47,479 nucleotides of DNA from Zygnema circumcarinatum. Taxonomy: Eukaryota; Streptophyta; Zygnematophyceae; Zygnematales; Zygnemataceae. Position 1 is the stretch's first letter. Each line of letters opens with the position of its first letter. The DNA lies in NCBI GenBank assembly GCA_037447605.1, contig CM074820.1:91066-138544 (forward strand), given 5' to 3'. Positions 33,091-43,652 of this stretch are shown in pieces. Below the pieces are notes generated by a model, which made no database searches, had not been told where the DNA came from, and saw only the letters and a program-made list of their open reading frames with translations. The translations under genes were made by a program, and so were the position numbers.

Positions 33091-34851
33091 CAGAGCGGTA
33101 TGCCGCCACTGGAGAACTCCAGTACCTGCTCATCCCACTCACCAAACACTCTCAATGGTCAGAAAGTGTCGACTCTGTGCGCAGCGAACACAATAAACGG
33201 CCTGATGCAAGCCCGGTTGACTTTCGAGTTCAACACTCTAATTTTCCAAGTGGGCAACATGGAGCCCGAACCCTTCCGCCAGTGTTGCCACTGCTCTACC
33301 AACCGTCGCATTGCCAAGGGGGGAGTAATCACCTGGCGAGGCGGCAGCTGGGAGAGCCAATCAGAGGCGTGCGTGGGCAACAGGCCTAACGCATTTAGCT
33401 GCAATTTTCCCGGGAAACAAGGGGCAAGTGGAGACAAAAACTTAGGTTTCCAATATTTCTAAACGAGAAGTAAAAAATGGGGGATACTGTGAAAAGAGAA
33501 CTTAGAAACGTGAGGCGTTAAGACTTTACTTAGAAATAAATGAGGGAAAAGTGAAGATCGCAGGTCAAGACCAAGAAATGTGTGTCCCGCTACGGCCATT
33601 GAGCCATTTAGAAAAAAAGGAGTTCCAGGTTTTGTAGTTTCCAGGAAAAGGGAGGGCTTGAGGAAGGGAAATGGAGTACCTTCCACAGCCCCAAGATGAA
33701 TCCTGCAACATTGATGGCACAAAAGAGGAGCTTCGGCAGCAGAACGTCTGTTCTCGGGTCTTGGAATGGCTCAAACACTGCAGAAAGACGTATTTTACAT
33801 CCTTCATTACATTTCAGAATATGGGTCATGAACATCGAAAGTATATGAACGTTTATAGCTCTCGATATAACTTGTCAATTAACCTGAGGGAAACAGGTCA
33901 TTGAAATGGAGGGGCATCATCGAACAAGGGCTGCCAACATCGAAAAAGATTAGAAATACACTTACTCTTGTTTACTTGTTGAAATGCACTTATTGGTTGC
34001 CACACTGCTGAAAAGACGATCCCAATACTGAATATGTGGACAGTGCTTCCCGCCATCCATAGCATGAAGGCCATCATGAGAATGTTCTTGACTGGGGCTT
34101 GCGCAGCCTCCCATGCTTTCTGAACCCAAGGAAAAAGAAAAACATCGCATGTCGAAATGCTTTAAAAAACTTCCGCCAGTTTAGCTTACTTCCATAACAC
34201 GGCTTGCGGCTTTCGTTTGTGGATGAATCAGCTGTTAGAATTCTAGGCCTCCGCTTCCAGCTAAATAAGTGAAGTCATTTGGGATAAAGAGAGCCGTAGG
34301 AGAAGCTTTCCGGTGCGGGATGCTTACAACGATAGAGCAGAGGTCATCTCCTTTTGCATTCAGTCTGTTCGTACCTGCTGCTTCCAGGTAGAATCAACGT
34401 CCTTCACTTTTACAGCCTTCGACGACGTCTCCTCCTGAATCCGCCATAGCGAGCCTTGTCTTTCTTTCAGGGTAAACTAATGCATATCCCGCTAAACCTC
34501 ACAATGTTTGAGCTGTTGTTTAAGAAATGCACAGGACAAGGGAGAGGCAAATACACTGAAACTTACGCTAGCGTCAAGTTTCCTGAGAGATGAATTTGCT
34601 GCAAAAATGGAGGAGCCATAAACATGTATTATCATGCCTAAGGTGAAAACGCCCAGCTAACACAGAATTTATCTGTACAATCAAAACCCTAACCCTAAAA
34701 AGCACCCGAAGGTGGAAAGGGCAACGAGGCCCACAGCATCCGCGGCCTGGCGATTGAACCCGAGTGGATCCGCGACCTCCCGCGTGGTCGATGGCGGCGC
34801 TTCTCCGAGGTCGACCGCCCATCTCCTCGCGGAGCGGCTCGAAGACGCCAT
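33091..34851 (-). CDS. EMC4: ER membrane protein complex subunit 4 (EMC4), six exons
   Basis: A subunit of the EMC, which inserts tail-anchored and multipass proteins into the ER membrane. Exons: 34851-34735, 34434-34375, 34119-33966, 33777-33680, 33398-33333, 33126-33091. They sum to 531 nt, 176 residues, close to the usual 165-185, with all phases agreeing. The N-terminus SARRWAVDLGEAPPSTTREV resembles plant EMC4. The conserved core is KAWEAAQAPVKNILMMAF, then LWMAGSTVHIFSIGI and VWQPISAFQQVNK. A second hydrophobic helix comes after PRTDVLLPKLLF, followed by the signature LGLLPTHASDWLSQLPP and the C-terminal EFSSGGIPL. The frame stays open upstream of 34851 through a (CATGC)n repeat, so longer N-termini are possible. 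ATG 34851 is chosen because it directly precedes the conserved block. Intron 1 carries a telomere-like CCCTAACCCTAA at 34687-34698. Confidence 0.95.
34684..34700. repeat. Telomere-like CCCTAACCCTAA in EMC4 intron 1
   Basis: Two full CCCTAA units preceded by AAA, just inside the first intron of EMC4. Confidence 0.8.
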
Positions 34852-36197
34852 AGATTCGCCGGTGGAAGGAGAGAGCCGGGCACGAGGAGACAGCGGGCGA
34901 TGGGAGGCATGGCATGGCATGGCATGGCATGGCATGAGCGGAATCTGCTTCTGGCCGTTCACACTGTGAGTACGTGCCACAAGGTGGATCGGAGCGTTCA
35001 GATCAACTGTCGCTTCCGCTGGATCCGGAAATGGTTGGCTTGGTCCGCCAACCAGTGGTTGTCAACTTGCCTCTGTTTTGGGCATCGATGCAGGGTGAAG
35101 CATCGATGCAGTGGGTCGCCCTGCACAGCGACGCAGCGTGCAGTGCAGACGCAAGATGGTCGTGCGCGGCTCAAGCGGAAAGGGAGGCAGTACTGGCTGC
35201 AATGTTTTCAATTCGTGGTGGCAGTAAAGATTTTAGTTTTGTTATATCACGCATCTCGATGTGCAAGAGGAGGCAGTGCCGCACCCGACAGCATGTAGAC
35301 CGTCAGGACTCCAGGGGCACAGGAACACTACGTCCAAGAATGCATCACAATTTGCGCCCCAGAACGTTGGTTCTTGATGATCTAATAGTAGACTACGTTT
35401 CTGTTATGGCTCCAAAAAATAAAAACAGGGTCCTCAACGAGATTCCTCAGGTGCGAAACGATTGCGGTGTACGAAACCCGCAGTTCGACTATGCAAGAGG
35501 AGCCTACACAGTCCTGCACAACTCGTGTCCAGATAATGGTTTGCTGAAGAATTCTGTAGTGCCTCGTGTACACTGCGATAAATGTTGCGCTCGTCCTCTC
35601 TCTCCCTAAAGCACAAACGGGCTTTTGTGCCCCTGCATAAAAGGCTTGTACGCTGCACTGCTTTCAGTGCGGGCGTGCAGCCGTCTGCTGTTCCACACTG
35701 GCCTTCTTCGAGGAATTGTGAGAGCTGACAATAACCGCAAGTTGGAGGGCACATAAAGCTGCAGCATCTAATGACTGCAGCGCGTCTCCCAACTGAACGG
35801 CAGACCAACAACTCCTCCATGCAGGTGGGTCGGCATTTGCAATGCAACGACTACTGTCACTCAACACAGCACGCCATGGTAACGAGTGTAGCGCAAAAAC
35901 GCTCAACTATGCTTTCTGAAGATCCCCAACAACATCCACCCCACACCATCCCAAATCCATATGGTTAGCATACTTCCAATCAGCAACCACAGCCAAAGCT
36001 ACTTATGCAATTGCATAAGCAATTGCCAAGAGACAACTATGAACTTCCGGCCTTCTGCTTGACTTGCGGCCTCCCACCTGTTTCCAGGGCCAACGCATTC
36101 TAGTGTGCCAAAAACAGTAGGTCTACGGTCGAATTGTACCATTAGTTCCACAAAATGGAAAAGAACATTAAGATTTCATAACAGCAAATAACACCAT
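34852..36197. other. 5' flank of EMC4 and 3' flank of CFAP20
   Basis: No gene is called. The right (CATGC)n array lies 56 bp upstream of the EMC4 ATG. A 211-codon plus-strand frame (34974-35609) has no recognisable motif and Cys/Arg-rich, uneven composition. Confidence 0.5.
34907..34936. repeat. (GGCAT)n pentamer array, right copy
   Basis: Six GGCAT units on the plus strand. Read on the EMC4 (minus) strand they give repeated ATG triplets upstream of the start codon. Confidence 0.9.
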
Positions 36198-37777
36198 TCA
36201 GGTAACGGAGTGATGAAAGCCTACTTGCACTGGAAGAAATAGTTTAAATTCCGCAGGAAGTTCATCGTCCGAATAGAGGCGATCAGAAAAGTAGATGCGC
36301 CGCAAACGACAGTTGGCATGCACCTGCACTCTAAGAGTTTCCACATAGTTTGTTCCATATGCGCGCTTCGTGAAGTCAGCAAGGTTGAACTGGATCTGAT
36401 TCCAGCCATCATCAAGGCGCATAGGCATGGTGCAAATGAAGGGCTTCACGCGCGTTGTTGACTGCAAACCCCAACATTCATTGCATAAGTACTAGAAAGT
36501 ACATAGGCGACTTAAAAGTAGAAGATCAGTTAACTACCTGAGTTACAGCAGAAGGGCCTGTATCCAGCAATTGTGCGGAGATCACCCAATCCCAACATGA
36601 CCTCCGAAAGATTCAGTTTGTGTGTTTAACAAGCTTGGCACATATCCTTCGTAGGGTAGCAATATTGGTCCATAGATATGCGTTAGATAGCATACCAACC
36701 AAATAAGGCAATCCCAAACTTGTCACCCTTGACAACGTTTGGTGAGGGAATCGAGCGTACTCAGACAGAGTTTTCACCTGGAAGTTAGAGGCTCTAAAGC
36801 GCCTTCGAACATTCTTGTCATCCAGGATCTGCACTTCAAATGTGAAATACTTTTGAACATTCTTGACGATCATCACCAGAAACGGAAGCTTGATTCCTAG
36901 TGTCGCAGCTGGATCGGCGGGACAAGTTATAAAATTGGTGCTGACGTTTGACCCCAGAATTTCTAACGCACTTGACTGAATATCAGGATCAGTCAAACGC
37001 TTCACATGTCCATTATCGACTGCAAACAATCGAACAACCAAAATCGCATTAGATGATCTCACACACTTCCTGTGAAGACAATTAATGCTAGAGGAAGAAA
37101 CGGTTGGCATGTAAATTTCTGAAAACCCTGAAATGGAGGACAGGTATAGCTTTCGACGACACATGCAAGTTGATGCCGACACCACTCGAGAATGCACTCA
37201 GTTGCAAGTGCTGTTGCATTCTTCATAAAGATGAAGGCATCAATGAGATTAACTCTGTTCTTTGTCGTGAAAACCAGTAATTTTGGCCATTTTCAGTTGT
37301 ACCATTTGATCATGTACCAGTTGATCGAAATGCATTTGATTGCGAACTTCGCACGGTGAAATAGGGATCACCAACAGCACGGAGAAGCTATACGGTAACG
37401 CTTTACAAGGACATCTCAACTGCCAACGTGACACTATAGACAGTACATTATGCGAGGTTGTCCTCACCTTCCTTGGACCATATCTGCAGCGGTTTACTCC
37501 TGCAACACCAGCAACGCCAGAGCATGAGGGAGGGTAGAATAGCGGACATTACTCTATTACCTAAGCTTCAGAATGAAGATTGCAATTTCCGCTGCTGAAG
37601 TCTTATTCGTTCTGACAAAGACGAAAATGGCGTTTAATGAAATCAATTCGAATTCATGCGAAGCTAGATACAGTTTGAGATGCGATTCTTAGTGCCATTA
37701 TCTCAGCCACGCGCAGCGACTTACCCGATACTGTACAATATTGAAAGAAAGCCCGATTGAAAAGTGTTCTTGAACAT
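36198..37777 (-). CDS. CFAP20: Cilia- and flagella-associated protein 20 (CFAP20/BUG22)
   Basis: A highly conserved axonemal protein of the inner junction of doublet microtubules, also needed for normal tubulin modification. Exons: 37777-37725, 37499-37468 (32 nt), 37019-36778, 36461-36225. The protein begins [18 protein letters not shown], followed by [10 protein letters not shown] and [39 protein letters not shown] follows, and then the family signature with [15 protein letters not shown]. Exon 4 continues [20 protein letters not shown] and [18 protein letters not shown], then [17 protein letters not shown], ending in LPVQ. That makes 188 residues against 193 in animals. The last residues are uncertain: either a short fifth exon follows a donor at 36224, or translation reads on to the stop at 36198 (the end used here). 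The gene shows the lineage retains ciliary genes, although flowering plants keep it too. It is divergent from RBBP5. Confidence 0.96.
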
Positions 37778-38586
37778 AATTGCAGCTTCAGACCTAGAAA
37801 TGAAAGCTTCATATCCCTTTGTACCCTATTTCTCCTGGCAATGGCTTCCTGACAAAAATCTGATTATAGTCTGGGTGCAATGTCTGCACATATGCAACAC
37901 AACCACATCACCACAACAAAATCAGTAACCAGAAGGTAGCAATTCCAGTTCTAGGGAAAAAAAATTAGAAAATATCCCAGCGAATTAAAAAAATAAGATA
38001 GTCTTGCAGCTCTTGTCAGCCATTGTTGAGAAAACAACTTACAAAGTCCTTGACGAGCAAAAAAACGATTGCAAAAAATGCACAGAACAACAACTCAAAC
38101 TCTGCGAGTTTTACGAATGCAAAGACGGCTTCCACAGAGCGCGTAAGCCAAGATTTAGCGGGACGCGCATGCGCCGGAGGCATGTCGCTCTATCGCCAGC
38201 CCTGCCTGCCTGCCTGCCCTCCTCGAGACGTCAGGCCAAGGCCGTCCTGCACAGGATTCAGGAACGGCGCCACCGTATCGTATCGTCCCCTGCAAAACCG
38301 TATCATGTTGGAATCTCGACACAGTATGCTGCGATAATCCTTGGCGATATCGCCATTTGGAGGGGTACGGTACTGCTATAGGAAAGTGCCTGCTTTTAGG
38401 GAGAGCTCTTTGAAGAGTAGCTGTCCTCTGAGGGACGCGTTACAGTAAACGTTTCTGAACTGTTAATAAACATGACTGGCGAAGGGTTTTGAAGAGCTGC
38501 GGAGTGATTGATTATGGTGGCTACGACGGAGTGGAGCACTACGTCTACCGCCAGCAAACTGGATCCAACCGGTTTACTGTTGCAAG
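37778..38586. promoter_or_regulatory. Divergent intergenic region of CFAP20 and RBBP5
   Basis: 809 bp between the two start codons. The half next to CFAP20 is AT-rich and the middle (38150-38300) is GC-rich with GCATGCGC and a GACGTCAGG word. No TATA box or coding region is identified. Confidence 0.4.
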
Positions 38587-41261
38587 ATGAATCTGAGTCT
38601 TCTTGGTGAGCAAAGCTTCAAAAACTGGGCAGATAGGATAGGGTAGGATTTGCGGATAGGATTTCTAGGATTTGCAAACCGGAGGTTTAACAGGACGGGC
38701 TTGTCCAATGCAGACCCGTTTCAGGACGACCTGCCCGAAGTGATTGAAGAATATTTGGACTATGGGGTTGCAAAATGCATCTCTTTCAACAGAAGAGGGA
38801 CATTTCTTGCAGGTAAGAGCAAGAAATGGGTTGACTTAGCTCTATCCAAAGTCTATGTGTAAGAATCGACCTCATATTTGCATACTTGAAGCACTTTTGC
38901 GGCTCAAGTCGCCATTTCCACTTTCCCTCTTCTCTAAATGGGTGAAATTGCTGTAGAATATTTTGTATAGGCGCCGCATACCGCATTATTTACACGTATT
39001 AAATGTTCGTTCTTCAATCTCCATTGCCTATTTCAATGTTGTAGTCTCTCCAGGAAACCTAATTTGCTTCTCTACTTCGCTGGCACAGCTGGCTGCAGTG
39101 ATGGTTCATGCCTCATATGGGACTTTGGCACCAGAGGGGTCGCCAAGAAATTGAAGTCATCGGAATGCTCATCGCCCATCACTAGTGTGAGCTGGTCCAA
39201 AAATGGACATCACATTTTGGCAGCTTCGGTTGACTGTTCCCTCGCTCTATGGGACGTTGCTGGAGGAACAAGAACAGCAGTGGTCAGCTTTCAGACGGCG
39301 GTGATGCATGCCAGACTGCAGCCCGGCGACAGCAATTTGTGCTTGGCCTGCCCAGTGGAAAGCCCTCCCCTTCTTGTTGACCTTATCACTCATGAGAAAA
39401 TTCAATTGCCAGTAACCTCTTCGAAATGTTCTGAAGCAGCAGTTTCTGCACGTGGTAAGAATTCGGATATCAGCATCGCATCTCCTGCAGCTGCAACTTT
39501 CAGCAAACTCGGTGATATAGTTTACGTCGGTACAGTCCGCGGTGAGATCTTGGTCGTTAGTGTGAAGAGCAGGCAGCTGCTTTCGTCTTTGCAAGTTCAG
39601 GGTGGCGCATGGATAAAGCAATTGCAAATAAGCAGAAATGGGCAGTTTTTACTGGCCAATTCAAATGACAGGGTTATTCGAGTGTTTGAAGTCTCGGAAG
39701 ACACTAGCAAAAAGTCGAAGGAGAACAACGGATGTGGAGCTAATGATTCAGCCGACGATGCTACAGAAAATCATGTTTCCGCTGGCTCAAAGGTGAAGCT
39801 TTTGAAGGATTATCAGGATGCTGTAAATAAATTGCAGTGGAAGTCTGCCTGCTTCAGCGGAAACGGAGAATATGTGGCAGGCGCGGCTGCGAATCGGGGG
39901 GAACACAAGATTCAAATTTTCAGCAGAGGATTTGGGCAATTAGCCCGAATTTTGGAGGGGCCGAAGGAGGCAGTCACTGACATGGCGTGGCATCCAACAA
40001 GGCCAATAGTAGCATCAGTTTCACAATCAGGACTCATCTATCTCTGGGCTAAGGATTATGTAGAGAATTGGAGTGCATTTGCTCCTGACTTCAAGGAGCT
40101 TGAAAACAATGAAGAGTATGTGGAGAGAGAAGATGAGTTTGACATTGTACCTGACGAAGAAAAGGTAGCACGCTTTCTCCTTTGACTAATTCATGAAAAG
40201 CAATGCAACAGCAATCCTTCTCCTATCAGTCGGTTGCCGAGCATATTGTCGGTCTGTTTTTGAAAGTTCCTAGGTGATTCACCAACTAGATGCTCGTTTT
40301 AGAATATAGCTCTTACCATGGAATGCACTCAAGGCCTTGCCTCTCTCAACTGAACATGTTCCTCTGTGGGAGATGAGGACCATTTTAGGAACCACCTCAA
40401 TTTATCTTAACTCTGTTCCTTCCCTTAAGGTAAATACTGATCCTTTCAGTTGTTTTCCCCAGTAAAGATGGAAAAGCTGAGCTTTTTCAAGTCAAATTTA
40501 GGAGAAACCTCGTGCTTGGTTTGCTGAACGTTGCCATCATTCTGAGAGTCCTGCAGGTCAAACCAACGAAGTCAGCAGATGAGAATCAAGACGTGGACAT
40601 TGAGACGGTTGAGAAGATAGCCGCATTCAGTGACTCGGACGACTCGGAGCAGGGCCTCTACTTCCTCCCTACAGCGCCGGAGCCCGATGAGCGGCCTGAC
40701 TTTGTCGAGGGAGAGGAAGGGCCCGAAATAGAGGGCCCAATAGTGGTAGAGGGACAGTCGGGGAATTTTGAAGACGCCTTTCCTACTCAAAGTCATTTGG
40801 AGCGAGACACTCAAAGGGGGGGCAGAATATCAGGAGACTTTGAGAACGGTCAGTCTACGAGACTTTGATTGTCTGACATTTGGTTTTTACATACGGCGAG
40901 GACCTTTGTTGGGAGAAATTGTTGTGTGCAGTCAAAGTTATACCTCATCGTGAACTCGTGCGCGGAAACCAAGAACTGAAGTCAAATGAAAAGGGACATG
41001 AACTGTTTCACGACATCTGATTTTAGTTCTCACTCGCCTGGAAATGTTTTCTCCATGCTCAAGTGCAAATCGGACCTCTGACCAATCTCTTGTCGGTCAT
41101 GACTTGGTTCCTTTGATGCAGAAGAGGAAACGCCGCAAAATGGTCGCCGTGTAAGGAAGAGAAAGCTTTCCGAGAAAGCAGCAGAGCTTGAAGCGGAGAA
41201 AGAGTCTGCCAAAAAAGGCGCACGCAATAATTCTGGAGGTAAAAAGGGCAGCCAGCCTTGA
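38587..41261 (+). CDS. RBBP5: Retinoblastoma-binding protein 5 homologue, COMPASS subunit (five exons)
   Basis: A core subunit of COMPASS/MLL histone H3K4 methyltransferases. Exons: 38587-38605 (19 nt), 38714-38812, 39089-40164, 40557-40848, 41122-41261. They sum to 1626 nt, 541 residues, against 538 in human. The start MNLSLLDPFQ matches the family's MNLELLESFG. The WD40 propeller includes GCSDGSCLIWDFGTRGVAKK, VSWSKNGHHILAASVDCSLA and CFSGNGEYVAGAA. LDVAWHPxRPI is present as MAWHPTRPIVASVSQSGLIY. The hallmark VENWSAFAPDFKELENNEEY follows with the acidic EREDEFDIVPDEE stretch that contacts ASH2L and activates the methyltransferase. Exon 4 carries IAAFSDSDDSEQGLYFLPTAPEPDE, as in other RBBP5. 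The Lys/Arg-rich C-terminal exon is predicted; a GTAAAA at 41240 could be another donor, so the last few residues are less sure. Confidence 0.95.
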
Positions 41262-42024
41262 GCATGGCCGCTGCCGGTGACCGGGGGAGAGGAGGTAACT
41301 CCCGCCATTAGCAGGCAAGGCAGCGAAGCCTGAGACTGAGGAAGGAGAGAGGGCGCGAGTTCATGGAGTTCGATCGAGATGCGAGCAAGGGGTACCCGTC
41401 CTCGTGGTTTCCTCGCCATCATTCTGGTATTGGTCAATCTCTGGCATCTCCCTTGCACTGCACAATTTGATCAGCGAAGCGGGAAAAGCGTTGGGAATTA
41501 GGGAGGTTATCCAATTCTGCAGCGTTCATCATCTTGATGCTTTCTACTTTGTTGGCTTGTTGAGACTCTTCTGCCCTGGCGGTAGCATTATCCAACTTGT
41601 ATTTCCGATGCAACTTATATCGTTTGCTGCTTGGCTAGAAATTGAGTAAGTGAAGCCAGGGAGAGACGCGTGTCGTTCTAGTTGATGATTGTTTCGAACG
41701 AATCTGTGACCCAGAGCAGTGTTTAAGACTCAGACAAAGCTTCTGTTTGGCGCGTGTGCAGTGATGATCATCACGAAGGCTGAACTAGTCATGCCAAATC
41801 GCTGGCAGCAAGAGGCGTGTGAAAAATGCGATGTGTTCTGGAAAATCATTCTTATTTTACTAAGAAATCTCCCATAGCAATACCCTGTGTTGACCCGCTG
41901 CAACTCTCCCCCTAGTGCTGCGAGGGCCGTGCAGCAATCGCTGCCTTTCGCCGCTTGACGATGCCCCGCGCTGTGAACTCAAACATCATCACCACCTTCT
42001 GTTGCCGCCCACTGCTCGCAGTAT

Positions 42025-42230
42025 GCCTCGCACGTGCGAGGCGTAGGATCCTGCCCATTCAGCCGTTGGATCCCGCACTTGACGAATTGTCCGATCCTGC
42101 CCATCCAGCCGTTGGATCCCGTGCGTGCGAGGCCTAGGATCCTGCCCATCCAGCCGTTGGATCTCACAAGTGTGAGGCGTCGGATCCTGCCCATCCAGCC
42201 GTTTTGTCCCACGCGTGCAAGGCGCTGCAT
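42025..42230. repeat. 45-bp tandem array with CACGTG-like palindromic centres
   Basis: Units repeat GATCCTGCCCATCCAGCCG (starts 42047, 42093, 42138, 42183; spacing 46, 45, 45). Between them are palindrome-like centres: GCCTCGCACGTGCGAGGC (42025-42042, perfect), CACTTG (42077), TGCGTG (about 42122), CACAAGTG (42165) and CACGCGTG (42210). Confidence 0.85.
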
Positions 42231-42373
42231 CCCGCGCTTTGTGGTCGATCGACGGTGGCCGTTGGGGCCGTTGCGGGCCGCCGTCGATCGGGCAACGAAC
42301 TCCGTTGTCCGTACGTGGTCGTGACGCCCCCCCGTCCAATGCGAGGGCACTGCCGTAGATCGGCGGCGGTCGG

Positions 42374-42397
42374 GCGGTCGGTCGGTCGGTCGGTCGG
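42374..42397 (+). repeat. (GGTC)n microsatellite
   Basis: Six tetranucleotide units immediately before the G-box palindrome at 42414. Confidence 0.85.
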
Positions 42398-42413
42398 CGC
42401 GCTGCGCCACGTG

Positions 42414-42427
42414 GCGCCTCACAGCGC
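42414..42427. promoter_or_regulatory. 14-bp G-box palindrome GCGCCACGTGGCGC
   Basis: A perfect palindrome centred on CACGTG, 311 bp upstream of the hydrolase ATG. Confidence 0.5.
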
Positions 42428-42478
42428 TACTACGCCTGCAGGCCCGACGCGACCAGGTGCGGCGGGGAGACGGCGAGC

Positions 42479-42544
42479 GGGAGAGGGAGAGAGGGAGAGA
42501 GGGAGAGAGGGAGAGAGAGAGGGAAAGAGGGAGAGAGAGAGAGG
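42479..42544 (+). repeat. GGGAGAGA purine tract
   Basis: Repeated GGGAGAGA units in the likely promoter or 5' UTR of the hydrolase. Confidence 0.85.
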
Positions 42545-42737
42545 GCGGGTGAGGACCAGGACCGTCGGAGAGGGGAGGACGGGGACGCTTGTGTGTGGAG
42601 GTTGTGAATGTGGAAAATGTAAAGAGTGGGAAAGACCGGAAGGCAGACGAGAGTGGGAATGCAGTGAGAAAATACTCAAGCAGGAGCGAGAGGGTCTCAG
42701 AGAGAGAGAGAGAGAGAAAGGGGAGGCCGGGGGAACC

Positions 42738-43652
42738 ATGTCGACAGCTCAATGGTCGTCTCACACTTTCATCTCGAATGGCCTCTCCATCAATTACTAC
42801 CACTCACTCTCTAACCCTGGCCCTAACCCTAATGTCACCTCTCCGTCCGCTTTGCCCATCCTCGTCATTCTGCACGCCCTTCTTGGAAGCGGCGCCGCCA
42901 TGATTCCCATTGCCTCGAAGCTGCTGCCCAGCTTTGAAATATTTATTCCTGATGCCCGCGGCCACGGGCACTCTCAACCCATAGCCTCTGGAACTTTCCA
43001 GCGGTCGTGGCTCGTGGCAGACGCCGCCGCCTTCATCAAACATGTGACGCTGGAGGACGCAGCGGGCAGGCGGAAAGTTTTTCTGCTCGGGCACTCCATG
43101 GGAGCTTCCACCGCTGCCCGAGTCGCAAAATTGTTCCCGGAACTCATTGCGGCCCTCGTCCTTGAAGAGCCGCCATGGCGGCGCGGCGATGGCGATGCGA
43201 TCGACCCCAGCAAGAGGACATTGCCGCGGAGCCTCCTTGACGAAGTGAGGGCTTTGCAGAATTTGAGCAACGCAGAATTTCAGAAGATCGACATACACGC
43301 AGCAAACTTACCGATGTTGGCCGAGTCTTTTAAGGCAGCGACCCGCGCCTTCGATGTGGAGGAATGCGCCGCCACGTTCTTTGCATGCGATGACGAACTG
43401 AATGAGGCAGTGGCGAACATCACTGTGCAGACGCTGCTGCAGTTTGGGGACTCTGAAACCGGTTCTAAACTGGACCCAGAAACTAAGCAGAAAACTTTTT
43501 GGACTTGGCCTCTCGGAGAATTCTTACATTATCCTGGTGGCGGACATTTTTTGCACGTCGATCATGAGGCTCAGTGGGTGAAGGATGTGGTGGACTTTCT
43601 TGAAAGGAGCGGAGGAAAGGTTTCGCAGAATGTAGGGATAGCTGTTATTTGA
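42738..43652 (+). CDS. Alpha/beta-hydrolase fold protein, intronless
   Basis: One exon of 304 residues. It is a soluble alpha/beta hydrolase of the abhydrolase-1 group; the substrate is unknown. The oxyanion-hole region is HALLGSG (46-52), then PDARGHGHS (71-79). The nucleophile elbow is GHSMG with Ser120. The acid is probably Asp238 (LQFGDSE) and the base His270 (PGGGHFLH), so the triad looks complete. The strand before the cap region reads LIAALVLEEPPW. No signal peptide or membrane span is seen. ATG at 42738 (context GAACCATGT) is chosen because upstream codons come from the purine repeat and from simple sequence. Residues 26-33 (NPGPNPNV) are encoded by a telomere-like CCCTAACCCTAA run. 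Intronless, unlike most neighbours. TTGTAA words occur at about 80 and 145 bp after the stop. Confidence 0.93.
   Translation: MSTAQWSSHTFISNGLSINYYHSLSNPGPNPNVTSPSALPILVILHALLGSGAAMIPIASKLLPSFEIFIPDARGHGHSQPIASGTFQRSWLVADAAAFIKHVTLEDAAGRRKVFLLGHSMGASTAARVAKLFPELIAALVLEEPPWRRGDGDAIDPSKRTLPRSLLDEVRALQNLSNAEFQKIDIHAANLPMLAESFKAATRAFDVEECAATFFACDDELNEAVANITVQTLLQFGDSETGSKLDPETKQKTFWTWPLGEFLHYPGGGHFLHVDHEAQWVKDVVDFLERSGGKVSQNVGIAVI

Larger units (their letters stand above)
41262..42737. other. Intergenic region, upstream of the alpha/beta hydrolase
   Basis: No gene is called. It contains the 45-bp array (42025-42230), (GGTC)n (42374-42397), a 14-bp G-box palindrome (42414-42427) and a purine GGGAGAGA tract (42479-42544). 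The frame upstream of the hydrolase ATG stays open through these repeats but shows no domain. Confidence 0.55.

Noticed and set aside
34974-35609. 211-codon plus-strand frame in the EMC4 5' flank.
   Set aside because: No recognisable domain, Cys/Arg-rich with uneven composition, and no splice partners; I could not distinguish it from chance.
42204-42737. N-terminal extension of 178 codons on the hydrolase frame.
   Set aside because: It is encoded by the 45-bp array, GGTC and GGGAGAGA repeats with Arg/Glu-rich sequence. The ATG at 42738 has a better context and starts a normal hydrolase.
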